Source: Cavia porcellus | Lineage: Eukaryota; Chordata; Mammalia; Rodentia; Caviidae | Direction: 5' to 3' | NCBI RefSeq assembly: GCF_034190915.1 | Contig: NW_026947485.1 | Span: 29,587,519-29,651,518, forward strand | Length of the DNA stretch: 64,000 nucleotides | In this document: in pieces, positions 42,718 through 54,009 of the stretch | Layout of the letters: the number at the start of each line of letters is the position of its first letter | Position numbering within the stretch: position 1 is the first letter of the stretch | Program-made: the position numbers and the translations under genes | The notes under the pieces: generated by a model | What the model saw: the letters and a program-made list of their open reading frames with translations, nothing else | Database searches by the model: none | Told to the model about the DNA's origin: nothing

Positions 42718-42866
42718 TCTCTTTTTTTGAGACAGGGTCTCACTATAGTCCAGGATAGCCTTCAACTCACTATGTGGCCCAGGCTAGCCTCAACTGATAG
42801 CAGTCCTCCTGCCTCAGCCTTCTTAGTACTGAGGTTACAGACATATGCTACACGCCTGCCTATGAA
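42718..42866 (-). repeat. B1-like SINE with internal duplication
   Basis: The sequence is 'gagacagggtctcactatagtcc', then 'aggatagccttcaactcactatgtggcccaggctagcctcaac', ending 'agtactgaggttacagacatatgc'. Confidence 0.85.
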
Positions 42867-43239
42867 TATTTATTTTGAATGACCAGCTTAAGGGTCTACT
42901 TTCCCCTATTTATCTTTGTACAAAAATAGGCCATCTCTGTTATCTGGGCTTCAGCCTGATTTGGTTCCTCATGATCCCACCCCCACCTGGGATGACCCAT
43001 GGCAGAGGCCTCTTAGCCTCCTTTCTGGCCAGGTCCTTCTAGCCAAAGTGACCCTGGAGATTCAATAGAAAGTCCTTACCCAGGTAATCGCCATAAAAGC
43101 AGACATTGGTAATGACAGTGTTACAGGAAATAACCGAGTAGTTTATGGTCTTGGTGGCTTATGAAGAATGCAAGAGAGTTATTTTGATGTTAGTAACACC
43201 CACCACTGTTGAGTTGTCGCTATCGTTGGGCCTCATGTT
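42867..43239. other. Unassigned sequence
   Basis: Nothing recognised. Confidence 0.35.
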
Positions 43240-43450
43240 TCACATAAATTATATTTTTAGTGTTCTCAGCACTTCTGTGAGGTTGATACCATGGAGGTGA
43301 CATTGCTATTATCACTCTTGTTTTATAGCTGTAGAATTTGGGCTTAAGGCACTAAAATAATTGGCCTAAGATCTCAAAACTGATAAAAATTAGTGTGGCC
43401 AGGATTCAAACCCAAGTTGATATAACAGTAAAGCCAAATGCTCTTAATGA
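43240..43450 (+). repeat. MIR-family SINE
   Basis: The phrases 'tgtgaggttgataccatggagg', 'gttttatagctgtagaatttgggc' and 'ccaggattcaaacccaag' give a nearly complete MIR. Confidence 0.72.
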
Positions 43451-45949
43451 CCGCCATGTGCCCCCATCACATCTCTAATTTAGTTAGCAGTCATTTTAAA
43501 GGGTCTGATATATGTTGATTTATATGCTAAATTTTATAGTCATACTGGTTATTAAATATTACATCACTCCAAGTAGCTCAACCCCCCTGCAAACCTGAGT
43601 GATACTCCGGCTAAATCAAACCAGTCACACCAACTCAAGTACACCTTGGATTCTCCTGCCTGCAAGAAGTGCTACGTAAAGTCTTCAGGTCCACCAGCTC
43701 CGTTTTGCAACCAACACGTCTAGGGCTGTTACCAGGCAGCAAGGGGAAAACTGTGACAAGGAGGCTGGAAAGCAAGGGAAATTTGAGGAGGTGCCTGGAG
43801 TCCCTGCTCCTCAGCCACGCCAACAGAGAGGGATAACTTCAGGGCTCCTTGCTGCTTTGAACCCTTTCCAGACACCCCAAGCTTTGTTCTCCTTGAGAAT
43901 TTCCTTCTGCTTTTTGTAGTCGGGAGGATGGAACCCAGGGCCATGCTCAAGCGGAGCCTCTCTGAGAAGGAAGCAGAGTCACCTCCTTCCCGCCGTTTTG
44001 CTTTGCTTTTGTCTTTCTCTCCCACCACACCCCAACCCAAGGCAGGCTTCTGACCACATATTGTTCTCTTTTTGACTTTTTCTCCTTCCCTAGCTGAGAT
44101 GGGAACAGAGCCTTAGGCACATGGGGTTTCTGCAATCCTGAAAGAGCTTTGCTTTATACTGGGGCTGCTGACAGCTGACAGGAGCAATGGAGGAAAGAAC
44201 TCACACACTTGTGCCCGGCAAAGCAAAGTGTGAACCTTTGGAAGGAGGCGGCCTTGGGAGCTCTGCAGCTGTTAGGAGACCGGTGCTCTTCATCCTCATG
44301 CACTTCCAGGACGCTGCTGAGAACTCACATTTGCTGCAGGGAGTGTGGGACTGGGTGAGGCCATTGCAGTCTGTGCAACAGGTAAACCAGGACAGCATCC
44401 ATCTCTTCTCACCTCCTCCCCTGAACGTAGCCAGCACCCTCCCTCTTCAGGGTCTCTGTTCCAGCGCCCACTCTCCTGAGTGGGATCCACTGGCAGCTCT
44501 GGGAATTCTTTGTCGTGGGGACCATCACGTGCACTGTAAGGTGTTGACAACACCCCTGGTCTCTACTCACTGGATGCTGGTACCCTCTCCCTGCAGCTGT
44601 GACAACCAAACATGTCTCAAGACATTGCTACATGTGCCTTGGAGCTAACCTGCCTTTGGTGGGAAGCTTTGCCTGTAAGCTGTTCCCTCTGACCTGGCAC
44701 TGTCTTTTCCCGAGATCCAAGATTTCTATGGGAATCAGGCAGGAGAAGTAAATATGTCCCATGGCCTTGCTGGGGGTGACATCCACTGACAGACATCCTA
44801 GGGTTTGCATGGGGATCTCGCCTGCACTGTTCAGTAGGCCTCCAGCAGCTCTGGAAGGCAGACACAAAGAGGGCCAGGGGCAGCCAGCTGCTGCCTTAGG
44901 AGTCTAAACAACAAAAGACTGGAGAAGAAAACTCTGGCCGAGGGCCACAGTGTGACTCTGTGATGGACAGGTCATCCTGTGGGAACAAATGAACACTTAG
45001 TGATCATTACTTTAGAGGTCTTCAAACATTTAGCTCTCAACTTATCAAGCCCCAGCAATGACATTTCACGTTAGCCAAAACGGCTGGATGTTTTTAAAGA
45101 CGTGAAAGATAAAATACATACCAACCTTCGAAACTGTAAACAAAGAATTAGAATGACAGCCCACTACTAGTTAAAAGGAGCTGTTATCTTGGGTGTTCAT
45201 GCAAAAAGATCCTCTTCTCATTCGGCAGGGACGAGTTCAGGTCACAATAATTAAACCTCGTTTTTGTCTCCCTCATTCCAGAAAGATTAGTGGAAGCTGT
45301 AGCTGACAAGAGGCACAGCTGGATCATGCATCTTTCAGAGAGGAAGGACTCAAGCCCTTGTGGCTGCAGGACCTCTGAGGAAATCCTTAGGAAAGCCTGA
45401 AGTCCTTTCATAGAGGATGCAATCAAATCAGCGTCCAAGGAAGGCAGAGGGAAGGAGTAGAAATAGTAGGCTGTGTTTATTTTTGTCTGGGGCCTTTGGA
45501 AATGTAGGTTTATGGCTTGACTTGAGCTTTGACAGTTAAATCTGTATTGCATATAGAACAGCACTCACTCCCAGCCCGGGCCTGGCTACAGTGATTTCAC
45601 AAGGTACCCCAAAGTTGCAGACAGCTGCCTTCCCTGCCTCCAGTTTGGGGACCTTGTACCAGGTATGTAGAGGAGCCCCCAACCTTCACTGCTGCTACCC
45701 TCCACCTTCCCCAGCGTGGACGCCCACCCAAAGGTCTCCAGTGGCCATATTCCGTCATGGTGTACGGGAAGGAGGGATACCTATTAGTGTAGGTCTTTGC
45801 TTTTTATTTTTAAATATATGACATGCATTTTAATATATACTTACCAAATACATGAAATAAATTATTAATGTTTATTTCAAGCTTGAAAATAATATTCCAA
45901 GCTTTTTTATAAATTTTTTTCCAGGTCTGTGATTGATAATGTGTTTTTT
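43451..45949. other. Repeat-poor stretch, no gene recognised
   Basis: About 2.5 kb has higher G+C and few repeats. Frames of up to 153 codons (44187-44648) overlap frames on the opposite strand and lack domains. I see no CpG-island character and no exon that I can name. Confidence 0.4.
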
Positions 45950-46219
45950 GTGGAGAATCTGAGATCTGATTCAGACATATTATAGTTCACCCATTTAAAG
46001 GGTAGAAGTCAATAGTTCTTAGTATATGCACAGAGGTGTGCAACCAAAATACAATTTTAGGACAACTTGTCACTCCCAAGAGAAACTGTACTTATTAGCA
46101 GTTACTATCCTTCTCCCCCATGCCCTCTACACTTAACCACTAATTTACTTTCTCTTTCTGTAGTGTTGTTCATTCCAGACATGTTATATAAATGGAATTA
46201 TGCAATATGCATCATTTAT
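45950..46219 (-). repeat. L1M 3' end, antisense
   Basis: The phrases 'tatagttcacccatttaaagg', 'agtcaatagttcttagtatatgcacagagg' and 'atataaatggaattatgcaatatgc' are the classic antisense L1M 3' end. Confidence 0.85.
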
Positions 46220-46806
46220 GACCTGCTTTTCTTTTTTCAGTTTTTTTAAAAATTTTATTTTGAAAGTGGTAAATACAACAGAACAAGACAGAATAAAGCC
46301 AACTAAGATCATACAGTGAAATCGGTACAGAACTTCACAGCAGGTTACTGGGATAACAGTAATAGGTATCACAGTATATTTCGTTATCTTTAGTTGTTCT
46401 TTCAATCACGTATATCAAAATGAGATGAAATACAGAACATTATAGAACTTATCAAAACAGAATATTGAATAGAGCACTATCATTAATCAGAATAGAGCAA
46501 ATCAGTAATAAAAATATTTGCCTTCAAAGAGATGGTAGAAGAAGTACCCCTTATTTGCTATGGTCAACTTCCCAGGAGACGCTCAGATTTCTGGTTCCCA
46601 TTTGCTAAAGGGGGAGACAGGAGAAGGTGGATAGGGAAAGTGGGATGTTTGACTTTAGGCCATGCATCAGTAGGTTCACTATTGCTTAGCAGGAAGGCAG
46701 GCTGGTTGTTTGGTTTCAAAGCGTCCTAAGTTCTAACTAGGCGCGGATCTCAGGAGCTGCTGGTGGTTCTCCCCCTGGAAGGGCGGCAGTCTGTGACTGG
46801 CTTTTC
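46220..46806 (-). mobile_element. Short (~560 bp) A-rich element with G+C-rich head, inserted in L1M
   Basis: GACCTGCTTTTC (46220-46231) and GACTGGCTTTTC (46795-46806) are a probable 12-bp target-site duplication, and the L1M resumes to the right. The left 300 bp carry the ~150-bp-unit motifs of the HAL1-like 3' region ('agtaataggtatcacagtatatttcgttatc', 'aaaacagaatattgaat'). The right 250 bp are G+C-richer, with no ORF1. Together with 33125-33705 this may be a non-autonomous derivative family. Confidence 0.55.
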
Positions 46807-47066
46807 AACGTTCAATCATGCTGTGGCATGTGTCAGCACTCCATTCCCTTTTACTGACTATATAACATTCCATTATGTGGATATACCAGCTCTAGTTTAT
46901 CCATTTATCAGTCTAAGAAATTTTGGGTTGTTTATACTTTTTGAGTGTTTTGTAAAATGTTGCTATGAAAATTTATGTACAAGTTTTTCTATGGAAGTAT
47001 GTTTTCATTTACCTTGGGTATGTATCTATCATAATATAATGATATATTTACCATTTTCAGAAACTG
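46807..47066 (-). repeat. L1M ORF2 end, antisense (continues)
   Basis: The phrases 'acattccattatgtggatatacc', 'tttgggttgtttatactttttgag' and 'gtttttctatggaagtatg' are in L1M order. Confidence 0.85.
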
Positions 47067-47181
47067 CTCAACTGTTCTCTGCTTTTTTTTTTTACAGTGC
47101 TGGGGATGGAACCCAGGGCCTTGTGCATGCTAAGCAAGCACTCTGTGGTTGAGCTACACCCTAACTCAGCTGTTCTCTGCT
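47067..47181 (-). repeat. ID SINE with 17-bp target-site duplication
   Basis: CTCAACTGTTCTCTGCT (47067-47083) and CTCAGCTGTTCTCTGCT (47165-47181) flank a T-run and the antisense ID 'gtgctggggatggaacccagggcc...gttgagctacaccc'. Confidence 0.9.
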
Positions 47182-47309
47182 CCTTTAATAGAATGATAAC
47201 TGTTGTGCTTTATAAAGCCCAAGTCTCTGTCAGGATTTGGGTACAAAGCACATATTCAAAACAGCAGGGTCACAGTTGTATTTGTATATACAAATAAAGT
47301 CCTGTCCCA

Positions 47310-48190
47310 ATGATATAGGGGAATGAAACTCCCAACCTACTATGTCCAGTATGAGCTCGTGTTCTCTAAAATTGAAGAATAAGTTTTAGGAACAGCGTAG
47401 GTGAAGAGTAGAATATATTTATTGAGAGAAAGCTCTTGTATGAAGAGAGTCAAAAGGGTCCCAAGTAGGTTATCAAGGACTCTGTATTTTCCAGGGACTT
47501 TTATAGAGCAAAATCATGAGTTTATATGGCTCAAAGGTAGGGGAAAATGGGAATTTGCAAAATGGGCATAATGTGGGACTGTGGTCAACCAATAAGATTA
47601 ATTGCTGAGGTAAAATTGACCAAATCAGGGACAAATGGGGAAGAAAATCATGTAGAAAGGAGCATTCTTTATGGATCAGTGACTCTTCCTACAGGGGACT
47701 GGGATTATGACTTGCTTCTCAAGGCAATCTAGATTTAATCCTTAAGGATTATATTTAAGGATGTGCTTGCATTTGTTTTGAGATCTGGCCCACAGTAAGA
47801 GGTGTGTGTCTTCTGTTTGGAGATCTGGTCCATAGCAAGAGGTCTGTGTCTCCTCCAAGGTCATCAGTCATCTGGTCCTCTGTGCCAGCTTCTTGGAGGG
47901 CCTAGCCCTGTCTGACTGCCTATAATGTTTCTAACTGGCTCAGCTGCCTGTAACACCAGCTAGCAAATGTTCTCTTACAACCTAAGAGTTTCTTCATTTG
48001 TCTGTCTTTCCTTTTCCTGTCTCTTTCCCCATTAGGAATTATTAATTTTCTTATCAGTGTTTATTGATCTTGAAGAATCAAAACTATAGGAAAACCAGAA
48101 AAACTGGGGGACTTAGTCAGTCACTCTGGGCTATACTGGCCAGTGCCTCCTCCTTGTATTCTTATGGACAGAACTTAAATTTCAAGCATA
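47310..48190 (-). mobile_element. Possible ERV LTR, antisense
   Basis: The stretch has features of an antisense LTR near its left end ('aatatatttattgagagaaagc', 'acttttatagagc') and matches no L1 or SINE. No retroviral gene is adjacent. The boundaries are guesses. Confidence 0.35.
47780..47859 (+). repeat. 40-bp tandem duplication
   Basis: GAGATCTGG..CA.AG.AAGAGG begins at 47780 and again at 47820. The two units differ at a few positions. Confidence 0.8.
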
Positions 48191-48614
48191 AATTGAACCT
48201 TGTTTCCAATAAATTTCCAATAAATTTAACATTGTTTTGCTAAGAAAGTCTACACAAAATCAATATGTTATCCCTGTCCTAAATAATATAAAGGCGAGGC
48301 TTGCATAAACTTCTGTCTGCATTCCCCTCGTCAATTTTCTACATTTTAATCAAATGTTTTAGTTCTGTCTTTTGGCTATAAATTTTTATTTAGATTTAGA
48401 AATATATACAACTGATGTCTTTTGTCTCTACTGGCTTTCCATACTTCTTTTTAAGATTAATTTCCTTCTTCCTTGAACTACATCCATCAGTAACCGAGCG
48501 TTCGTCTCTCCACCCCGGGAAGAGGTCTCACTGTCGCAGAGGTTGGTCTCAGGGTCTTGGGCTCAGGTGATCCTCTTACCTCAGTTTGGACTACGGGTAC
48601 CCACAACTGCCCCG
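48191..48614. other. Unassigned AT-rich sequence
   Basis: Part of it may be L1M ORF2. 'TTTCCAATAAATT' is repeated directly at 48207-48230. Confidence 0.35.
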
Positions 48615-48746
48615 GGCTTACCTTTTTTTTTGGTCTTTTTTCTTTTTTATCAGTACCGGGGATCGAACTCACGACAGCCTGCTTGCAAGGCAGGTGCTTA
48701 TGCCGCTAAGCTAAATCCCGAGCCCGCGCCCCCCAGGCTTACCTTT
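48615..48746 (-). repeat. Young ID SINE with 11-bp target-site duplication
   Basis: GGCTTACCTTT at 48615-48625 and 48736-48746 flank the diagnostic tail complement and a full antisense ID. The anticodon arm at 48678-48694 is perfect (CCTGC-CTTGCAA-GCAGG on the minus strand). Confidence 0.93.
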
Positions 48747-48921
48747 ATTCTTCCATGATTATCCAGGGCTGTGTTTTGGGTTAAATGGCAGTCTCCAGCT
48801 GTTATCCTGAGCCTTAGGTCCATCTGCACAGTGATTAACTACGCCAGTATCCTTGGCTTTCGTTTTCCATCAGTTTCATTGTTACATTCCATGGTTTAAC
48901 ACAAACAAAATGAAATTCTTG

Positions 48922-49080
48922 ATGATGTGGTGATGCATGCCTGTAACCCCAGGATTTGGGAAGCTAAAGCAGGAGTTCAAGGCCATCCTGGGTTACATAG
49001 TGAGCGTAGAGACAATAAGTTCAAAGCCAGCCTGAACTACATAGTGAGATCCTGTCTCAAACTTTAAAAAATAAATCTCA
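48922..49080 (+). repeat. B1-like SINE with internal duplication
   Basis: The sequence 'gatgtggtgatgcatgcctgtaaccccagg' is followed by halves 'ggccatcctgggttacatagtgagcg' and 'agccagcctgaactacatagtgagatcc', ending 'tgtctcaaac'. Confidence 0.87.
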
Positions 49081-49109
49081 TCTCTGTCCCAATCTAAACT
49101 GGGTAAAAT

Positions 49110-49920
49110 ATGTCAGACATGTCGGATGGCTCTCTTGAGTGTTTTGCTTCAAAACAATGACTTAGAGATATTTTGCTTCTTCTGTGTTACAGTTTTGCCA
49201 TACTTCAATTGTTTTTGGGAAAGCACTGGTGGACATTTTTTACTTTCTGTGGGATTTTGTATATTTCTCCCCAGGAAAATCCATCACTTCTATCACATTG
49301 CATTAGTCAGAAATCCAAACCCCTCACCCCGGTGCAAGGTGGGAAACACAACCTGCAGGCCCAGCCGGAAGTGCGGGATGTGTGGGGCTCCATGGTGTGA
49401 TCTCAGCCACGTCGGGACATAGAATTCTTCGTTGGCCATTATTTTTCCTCCACATTTTGAGAATTTTACTCCACGTTTGGGCATCTATTATTGTTTATGA
49501 GAAACGTGTGGGCAGCCTATTGTTCTTTTGTTGATAATCTTGTCTTTCTCACTGGCACAATTTAAGATTTGTTCATTTGTCCTTGATGTGTACAGGTTTG
49601 CTTACATGGGTTTCTGAGTAATTTACTAGATTTACCCTTATTCTCTAATTCTTCTGTTCAGCAATGTTTAGTTTATCCCTTAACCCGTATGATGAGCTTG
49701 TTCCTAAAACTTCAGTGATTCAGTGAGACTGTTTATTCCCTCTCTCCGCCCTCCTGCCATGGCCAGCTTCAATGCAGCATCCAATGCATTTTGATTCACT
49801 CACACATGGTAGTTGCTTTTCACTGTTGTGTGGGTTAGGAGAACCATTTCCCTTAGTGGCTTGAAATATCATTCTCTTAGCAGTTTTAATTTTTTATCAT
49901 GTTCCATGTGGGGAGCTGGT
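49110..49920 (-). repeat. L1M ORF1-side fragment, antisense
   Basis: The phrases 'gagaaacgtgtgggcagcctattgttc', 'tgataatcttgtctttctcactggc' and 'acatgggtttctgagtaatttac' resemble antisense L1M ORF1 to 5'-side sequence. It is diverged, and the outer limits are soft. Confidence 0.5.
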
Positions 49921-50087
49921 AGTTGACACATCCTAATTCTTGTTTTCTTTTTTTTAACCCTTTCCAACCTGCACTTTCCCCTCTCTTCATTTCTTAATCC
50001 TCTTCCCATGTGAGATTATTTTTCTCCTTATTATCTATCTTTCAGTAAATGAAAAATATGCAGTAGCAATAATTTAATTAAACACTC

Positions 50088-50170
50088 TTTTGCGGGGTAC
50101 TGGGGTTTGAACTCGTGACCTCATACTTTCTGGGCAGGCACACGTGTCACTGAGCTAAACCCCCAGCCCC
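50088..50170 (-). repeat. ID SINE
   Basis: The sequence 'ggggtactggggtttgaactcgtgacc...cactgagctaaacccccagcccc' is a complete antisense ID. Confidence 0.88.
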
Positions 50171-51829
50171 AACTAGATACTCTTATTTGGGTCTTACGGT
50201 TTTTATCTAATTGTGCTCTAGCACATTGTCAATGCAAATCTTAAAGTGACTCTATTGTCAGGAAACCTAAAAGACAGCTTCAGGTTTTTTCCCCTTCTAC
50301 TCTACTTTTCTCCTGTGTCCCCACCTCCATTTCAATGTAATTTTTCCCAAAGCATTTTTGTGAATCTTTGTCAGTACAGAGGAAGGTTCAGCCCATGGCA
50401 GGAGGATAAGAAAAAAATAAAGAAAACAAAACAAACCAGGGGTTGCACATTAAGCGTTAACAACTGTTTTGCCTGCTGATAAAATGTGGCATTGCACTAA
50501 CTTAGTCTTTTATAAGTCATCTGCCATCCATTCTATACTCCAAGTTATCCTGGAATCCCACCTAATCCCTCCGTAAGGTTGAGATATTTTGCTTAGATAT
50601 GAGGGCCTTGCTCTATTCAACTTGTCAAAGAAGGATTTGTTAAACGAAGGCCTCATCATTCTGTGGTAGAACCCAGGATACAGCTGGGCACTTCCCTGTA
50701 TGCCCTGTAAGTCAGAGATTTTTTAGCTTGCCTCAGTGGTCCTCAGTATCCCTTGGCATGGAGACAACAAAAGTTTGACAAACTAATCTCCAACTTCTAA
50801 GGCTTTGCAAAGCTCTTTGCAAATAATCTTCTTTCCTGTTTTTAATGCATCATAACCCTGATTATAATTATCAATAATGCTTACTTTATGTTTAATGGGG
50901 CTAACATGTATGATGGCACTTTATCTGAGGAGACATAAAAGCAGGATAAGAAATCATTATCAAGAATGCAAAGCAAATCTGAAAAATCAGCAAAGTTTAA
51001 AATGAAATGTTCCTACTTTGATTTCACATGCTGCTTGCCTGATGACACTGCAACATATGATTATAACTAAATCTAACGGCACTGGAGCATTGGGAGAGTC
51101 ACTTTTTCAACTCCTTGTGTGCTACTGCAAGGCTTGGAGTGATTCCTCTGCAAGTGCCTGGACGCCTCTGTAGCCAAGGAAACTCATGCTTCTTGCAGTG
51201 TCATAGGCGCTTGCAGTGTTTGCCTGTCCAGCATTCATTATCTTCTCTTTCAGTAGCAGAAACGGGTTCTATTTAAGGAGTTCTCTTTGTGGAAAGGAGG
51301 CCTCCGCCCTCCCCAGGGGGTTGTCACGTGACCCAAGCCTGGCCAATCAGATGTTCTCTCTGAGAATCGGAACCTGGAGCGCAGCCTGTGAGATAAAAAT
51401 GGAGGTTACAGCGGTTCTGGTCCTGATCCTTTAGCCATTTCAAAATTTTCCACGAAATTCCCTTACCTCTCCTCACTTACTTTGTTAACTCACATCTGTT
51501 TCTCCAGCAAAGCTCCACGTTGATTGACCTCCCTGTGCTGTCTCTGATTCTAGAAGTGACAGATGGCGCGCACTCCCAAACCCTTCTTCCCAGGAGAGGG
51601 TACTTTTATACCCTCTTAAAGCTAAAACTACAGTGTTGGCTTGGAACAGCCTGTCCTAGAAAACATAGAGTTGCTTCTCTGACAACTTGGTGACATTTGG
51701 TTTTAAGTCACTGAAGAGCCTGCCCCACGGTGCCCCCATTTGTTTCAGTTTTACTGGTGGCATGATTTTTTCAGTGTGCCCGGAAAGGTAGCCCACCTCC
51801 TAGGGTCACACTGCCTGTGCTCAGAGCCT
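50171..51829. other. Repeat-poor sequence
   Basis: No gene is recognised. At 51323-51356 GTCACGTGAC (an E-box palindrome) lies 12 bp before a CCAAT motif, perhaps part of an old transposon. The part at 50490-51080 is smooth, unbroken sequence. Confidence 0.35.
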
Positions 51830-51925
51830 GGCTTTGTGACTTAACTAAACCTCAGTTTCTGTATCCGAGTAATCTAGGAATTTAAATAAAATAATGCACA
51901 TACAGTGCTTAACATACTGTGTTCT
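51830..51925 (-). repeat. MIR-family SINE, antisense
   Basis: The phrases 'tttgtgacttaactaaacctcagtttctgtatc' and 'aaataaaataatgcacatacagtgcttaac' are antisense MIR. Confidence 0.78.
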
Positions 51926-52559
51926 CCTAAAAATAAGACACCTGGAAACAACCACAGGTTGTTACCATGGTGATGCCCAGTGCCGTGCAGATTATACTTC
52001 ACTATTTTCTTGCTTACTGGCTACTCTGTAATGGCCAGGAATGGCAAGGTGATGTGAGGTGTCATTTCTGATCTCTAGTTCTCAAGGATGATTATTTTCG
52101 AGGTAGATCTTGTTTTTGGGGAAACATGGTAGTGCCTGGTACTTATCAGATCCTCAACTACATTAGCTTATTGTGAGGATATGCTCAAAATACTCTTCTC
52201 TGGACTTCTTTTTATTTGGTCTGTATGGCATTTCTTTGGGATAATAGAATCAAGTAAATGCGATGTTCTCAGATTAGAAGATGCCATGTTATGCAATGCA
52301 ACATCAACTGGACATGTATTTAGTGTAATTTAGCAAGTAGACTCACTTTCAAAGTGAGTCTGCGTTTCTTTAAGCGACACTCTGTATGTTTATTGTCTAT
52401 TATATTCTTTTTCTCTCTGAACATCATCCATTTTGATTCTTCTTTCTTCTTCATATCTTTATTGTCAGATCTTGCAACTGAACAGCAGCACTGTTTCAAT
52501 AAATGGTCCTTGAGGTCCAGCTGCATACATAAAGATGAATCAGAACTCTTTCTGTCCTT
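51926..52559. other. Unassigned sequence
   Basis: A perfect palindromic stem ACTCACTTTC-aa-GAAAGTGAGT occurs at about 52340-52361. Overlapping frames on both strands (52320-52658) show no domain. Confidence 0.4.
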
Positions 52560-53070
52560 GTGCTGGCCTTTGACTCCTCTGTGGTTGTTTTCCCTGACAT
52601 CTGCATCTCTGAAAGTCTTACCTCCATGGCTGAAAGAACTTCCTAATTGATCTTTCACCTGTCATCCCACTTCCTCGCAGCCCACACATTTCTCTGCGAG
52701 ATTAATCATCCTAAAATTCATCCCTGACCTTATATTTCTGCAGACTCCTCATTAGTTATGGAACAAAGCCAACAGTCTTTCCTTCTGATATATGGGATCC
52801 TCTACAATATGGTGTCTGTCACCTTTTCTGTTCTCCTCCCCACTGCACCCCCACTGCCTTGCCTGTTATCTGCTCCTCTCTATGGGCTTCAGCCTTTGAT
52901 CATTTGCAATCCCCTTTTCACCCATTTTGCAGGGCCAGGAATAAAAACTACTTGCCAAATAATTTTTCCTGATTTTCTAAAGTACATTAAAGCTCTCCTT
53001 CCTGTCAGGCCCTAAAACCCATTAGAACTCTGCTTCAGGTTTATAGGATTCTGCTCTATAATTCACTGCT
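52560..53070 (+). repeat. L2-like LINE fragment
   Basis: The phrases 'ttaatcatcctaaaattcatccctgacc', 'gactcctcattagttatgg', 'ggatcctctacaatatgg' and 'tgctcctctctatgggcttcagcc' follow the L2 3' part. Confidence 0.6.
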
Positions 53071-54009
53071 CTGTCATTTCACTGACAGAAGGTAAGACAG
53101 GAAGGACTTCCTGACAGGAAGACAGGAGACTCAGCAATGTACTTCTAAGGAAGAATGGAGGGAATTTAGCCTCCTCTGGAAATTCTGAAGAAAGAGAAAT
53201 ATCTTTCAGATACATCTTTATCTAAGATCTTGTCTGGGGTCAGTCAATGAACAGATAACCACTCAAAGGTCTAGTAAAATTCTAGTAAATTTCTAAGACG
53301 TCTAATTCCTTAGACAGCATAGGCAGCACATAGGAAGCCAGAACACTAGTACCAACTCTAATGAAGGAGATTCGGGGCCTATTTTTACTTTGCCAAAGGA
53401 AGCAGTAGCCATGAGAAACAACTAGAGGGTGGGGAGCTTGAATTTCTCTGTATTCTCTCAGAACTAAAGAAGTCATTTTTCTTCCACAATGATTTTGTCT
53501 ACTTAATTCTCTGGTCTTTTACAACAAGCAAACAAAAATCTTGAATATATGAATTACTATCAGGAAATTATGAAAGAGGAGATAATGTGTTGCCAGCACT
53601 TTTCATATATATTATGTGTTTAACTTTCATATCAACCTAAAACACATTCTTTTTTGAATTTTTCCAAATGTCAGAATACAGTGTTAGAGAAGTGTAGTGG
53701 CTTTTTGAGGAATCCTCAGCAAGTATTGAAATGAGCACTTAAACTGTGTTCTGCTTTTGCTTCTTACCATCCAAAATTTCCCCTGCTCTTTCTTGTTATT
53801 TGTTCTCTCTCTCTTTTTTCTTTTATTCTGTCTCCCGTATGATCTGAGAATTGTTTCTCCTGCCTCAGCTTCCATCACTAACGTATCAATCTAAGGTCTA
53901 TCCTTTATTTTCTTCCAACATAAGGGGACTTTAATCTTTCTTTCAAGTATGGGTTTTAAGCCATTTCAAAATGATCATGAGCTACATTATCAATGATATA
54001 TCATGGTTT
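53071..54009. other. Unassigned sequence
   Basis: CTGACAGGAAG/GACAGGAAG is repeated near 53095-53125. No gene is recognised. Confidence 0.35.

Noticed and set aside
44187..44648. 153-codon open frame in a repeat-poor, G+C-richer interval
   Set aside because: Three antisense frames cover the same DNA, there is no domain or Kozak-plus-splice context, and no CpG island is nearby.
51323..51356. E-box palindrome GTCACGTGAC near a CCAAT motif, as a gene promoter
   Set aside because: There is no CpG enrichment and no downstream exon. The phrase resembles old mammalian interspersed repeats, so promoter function is not supported.
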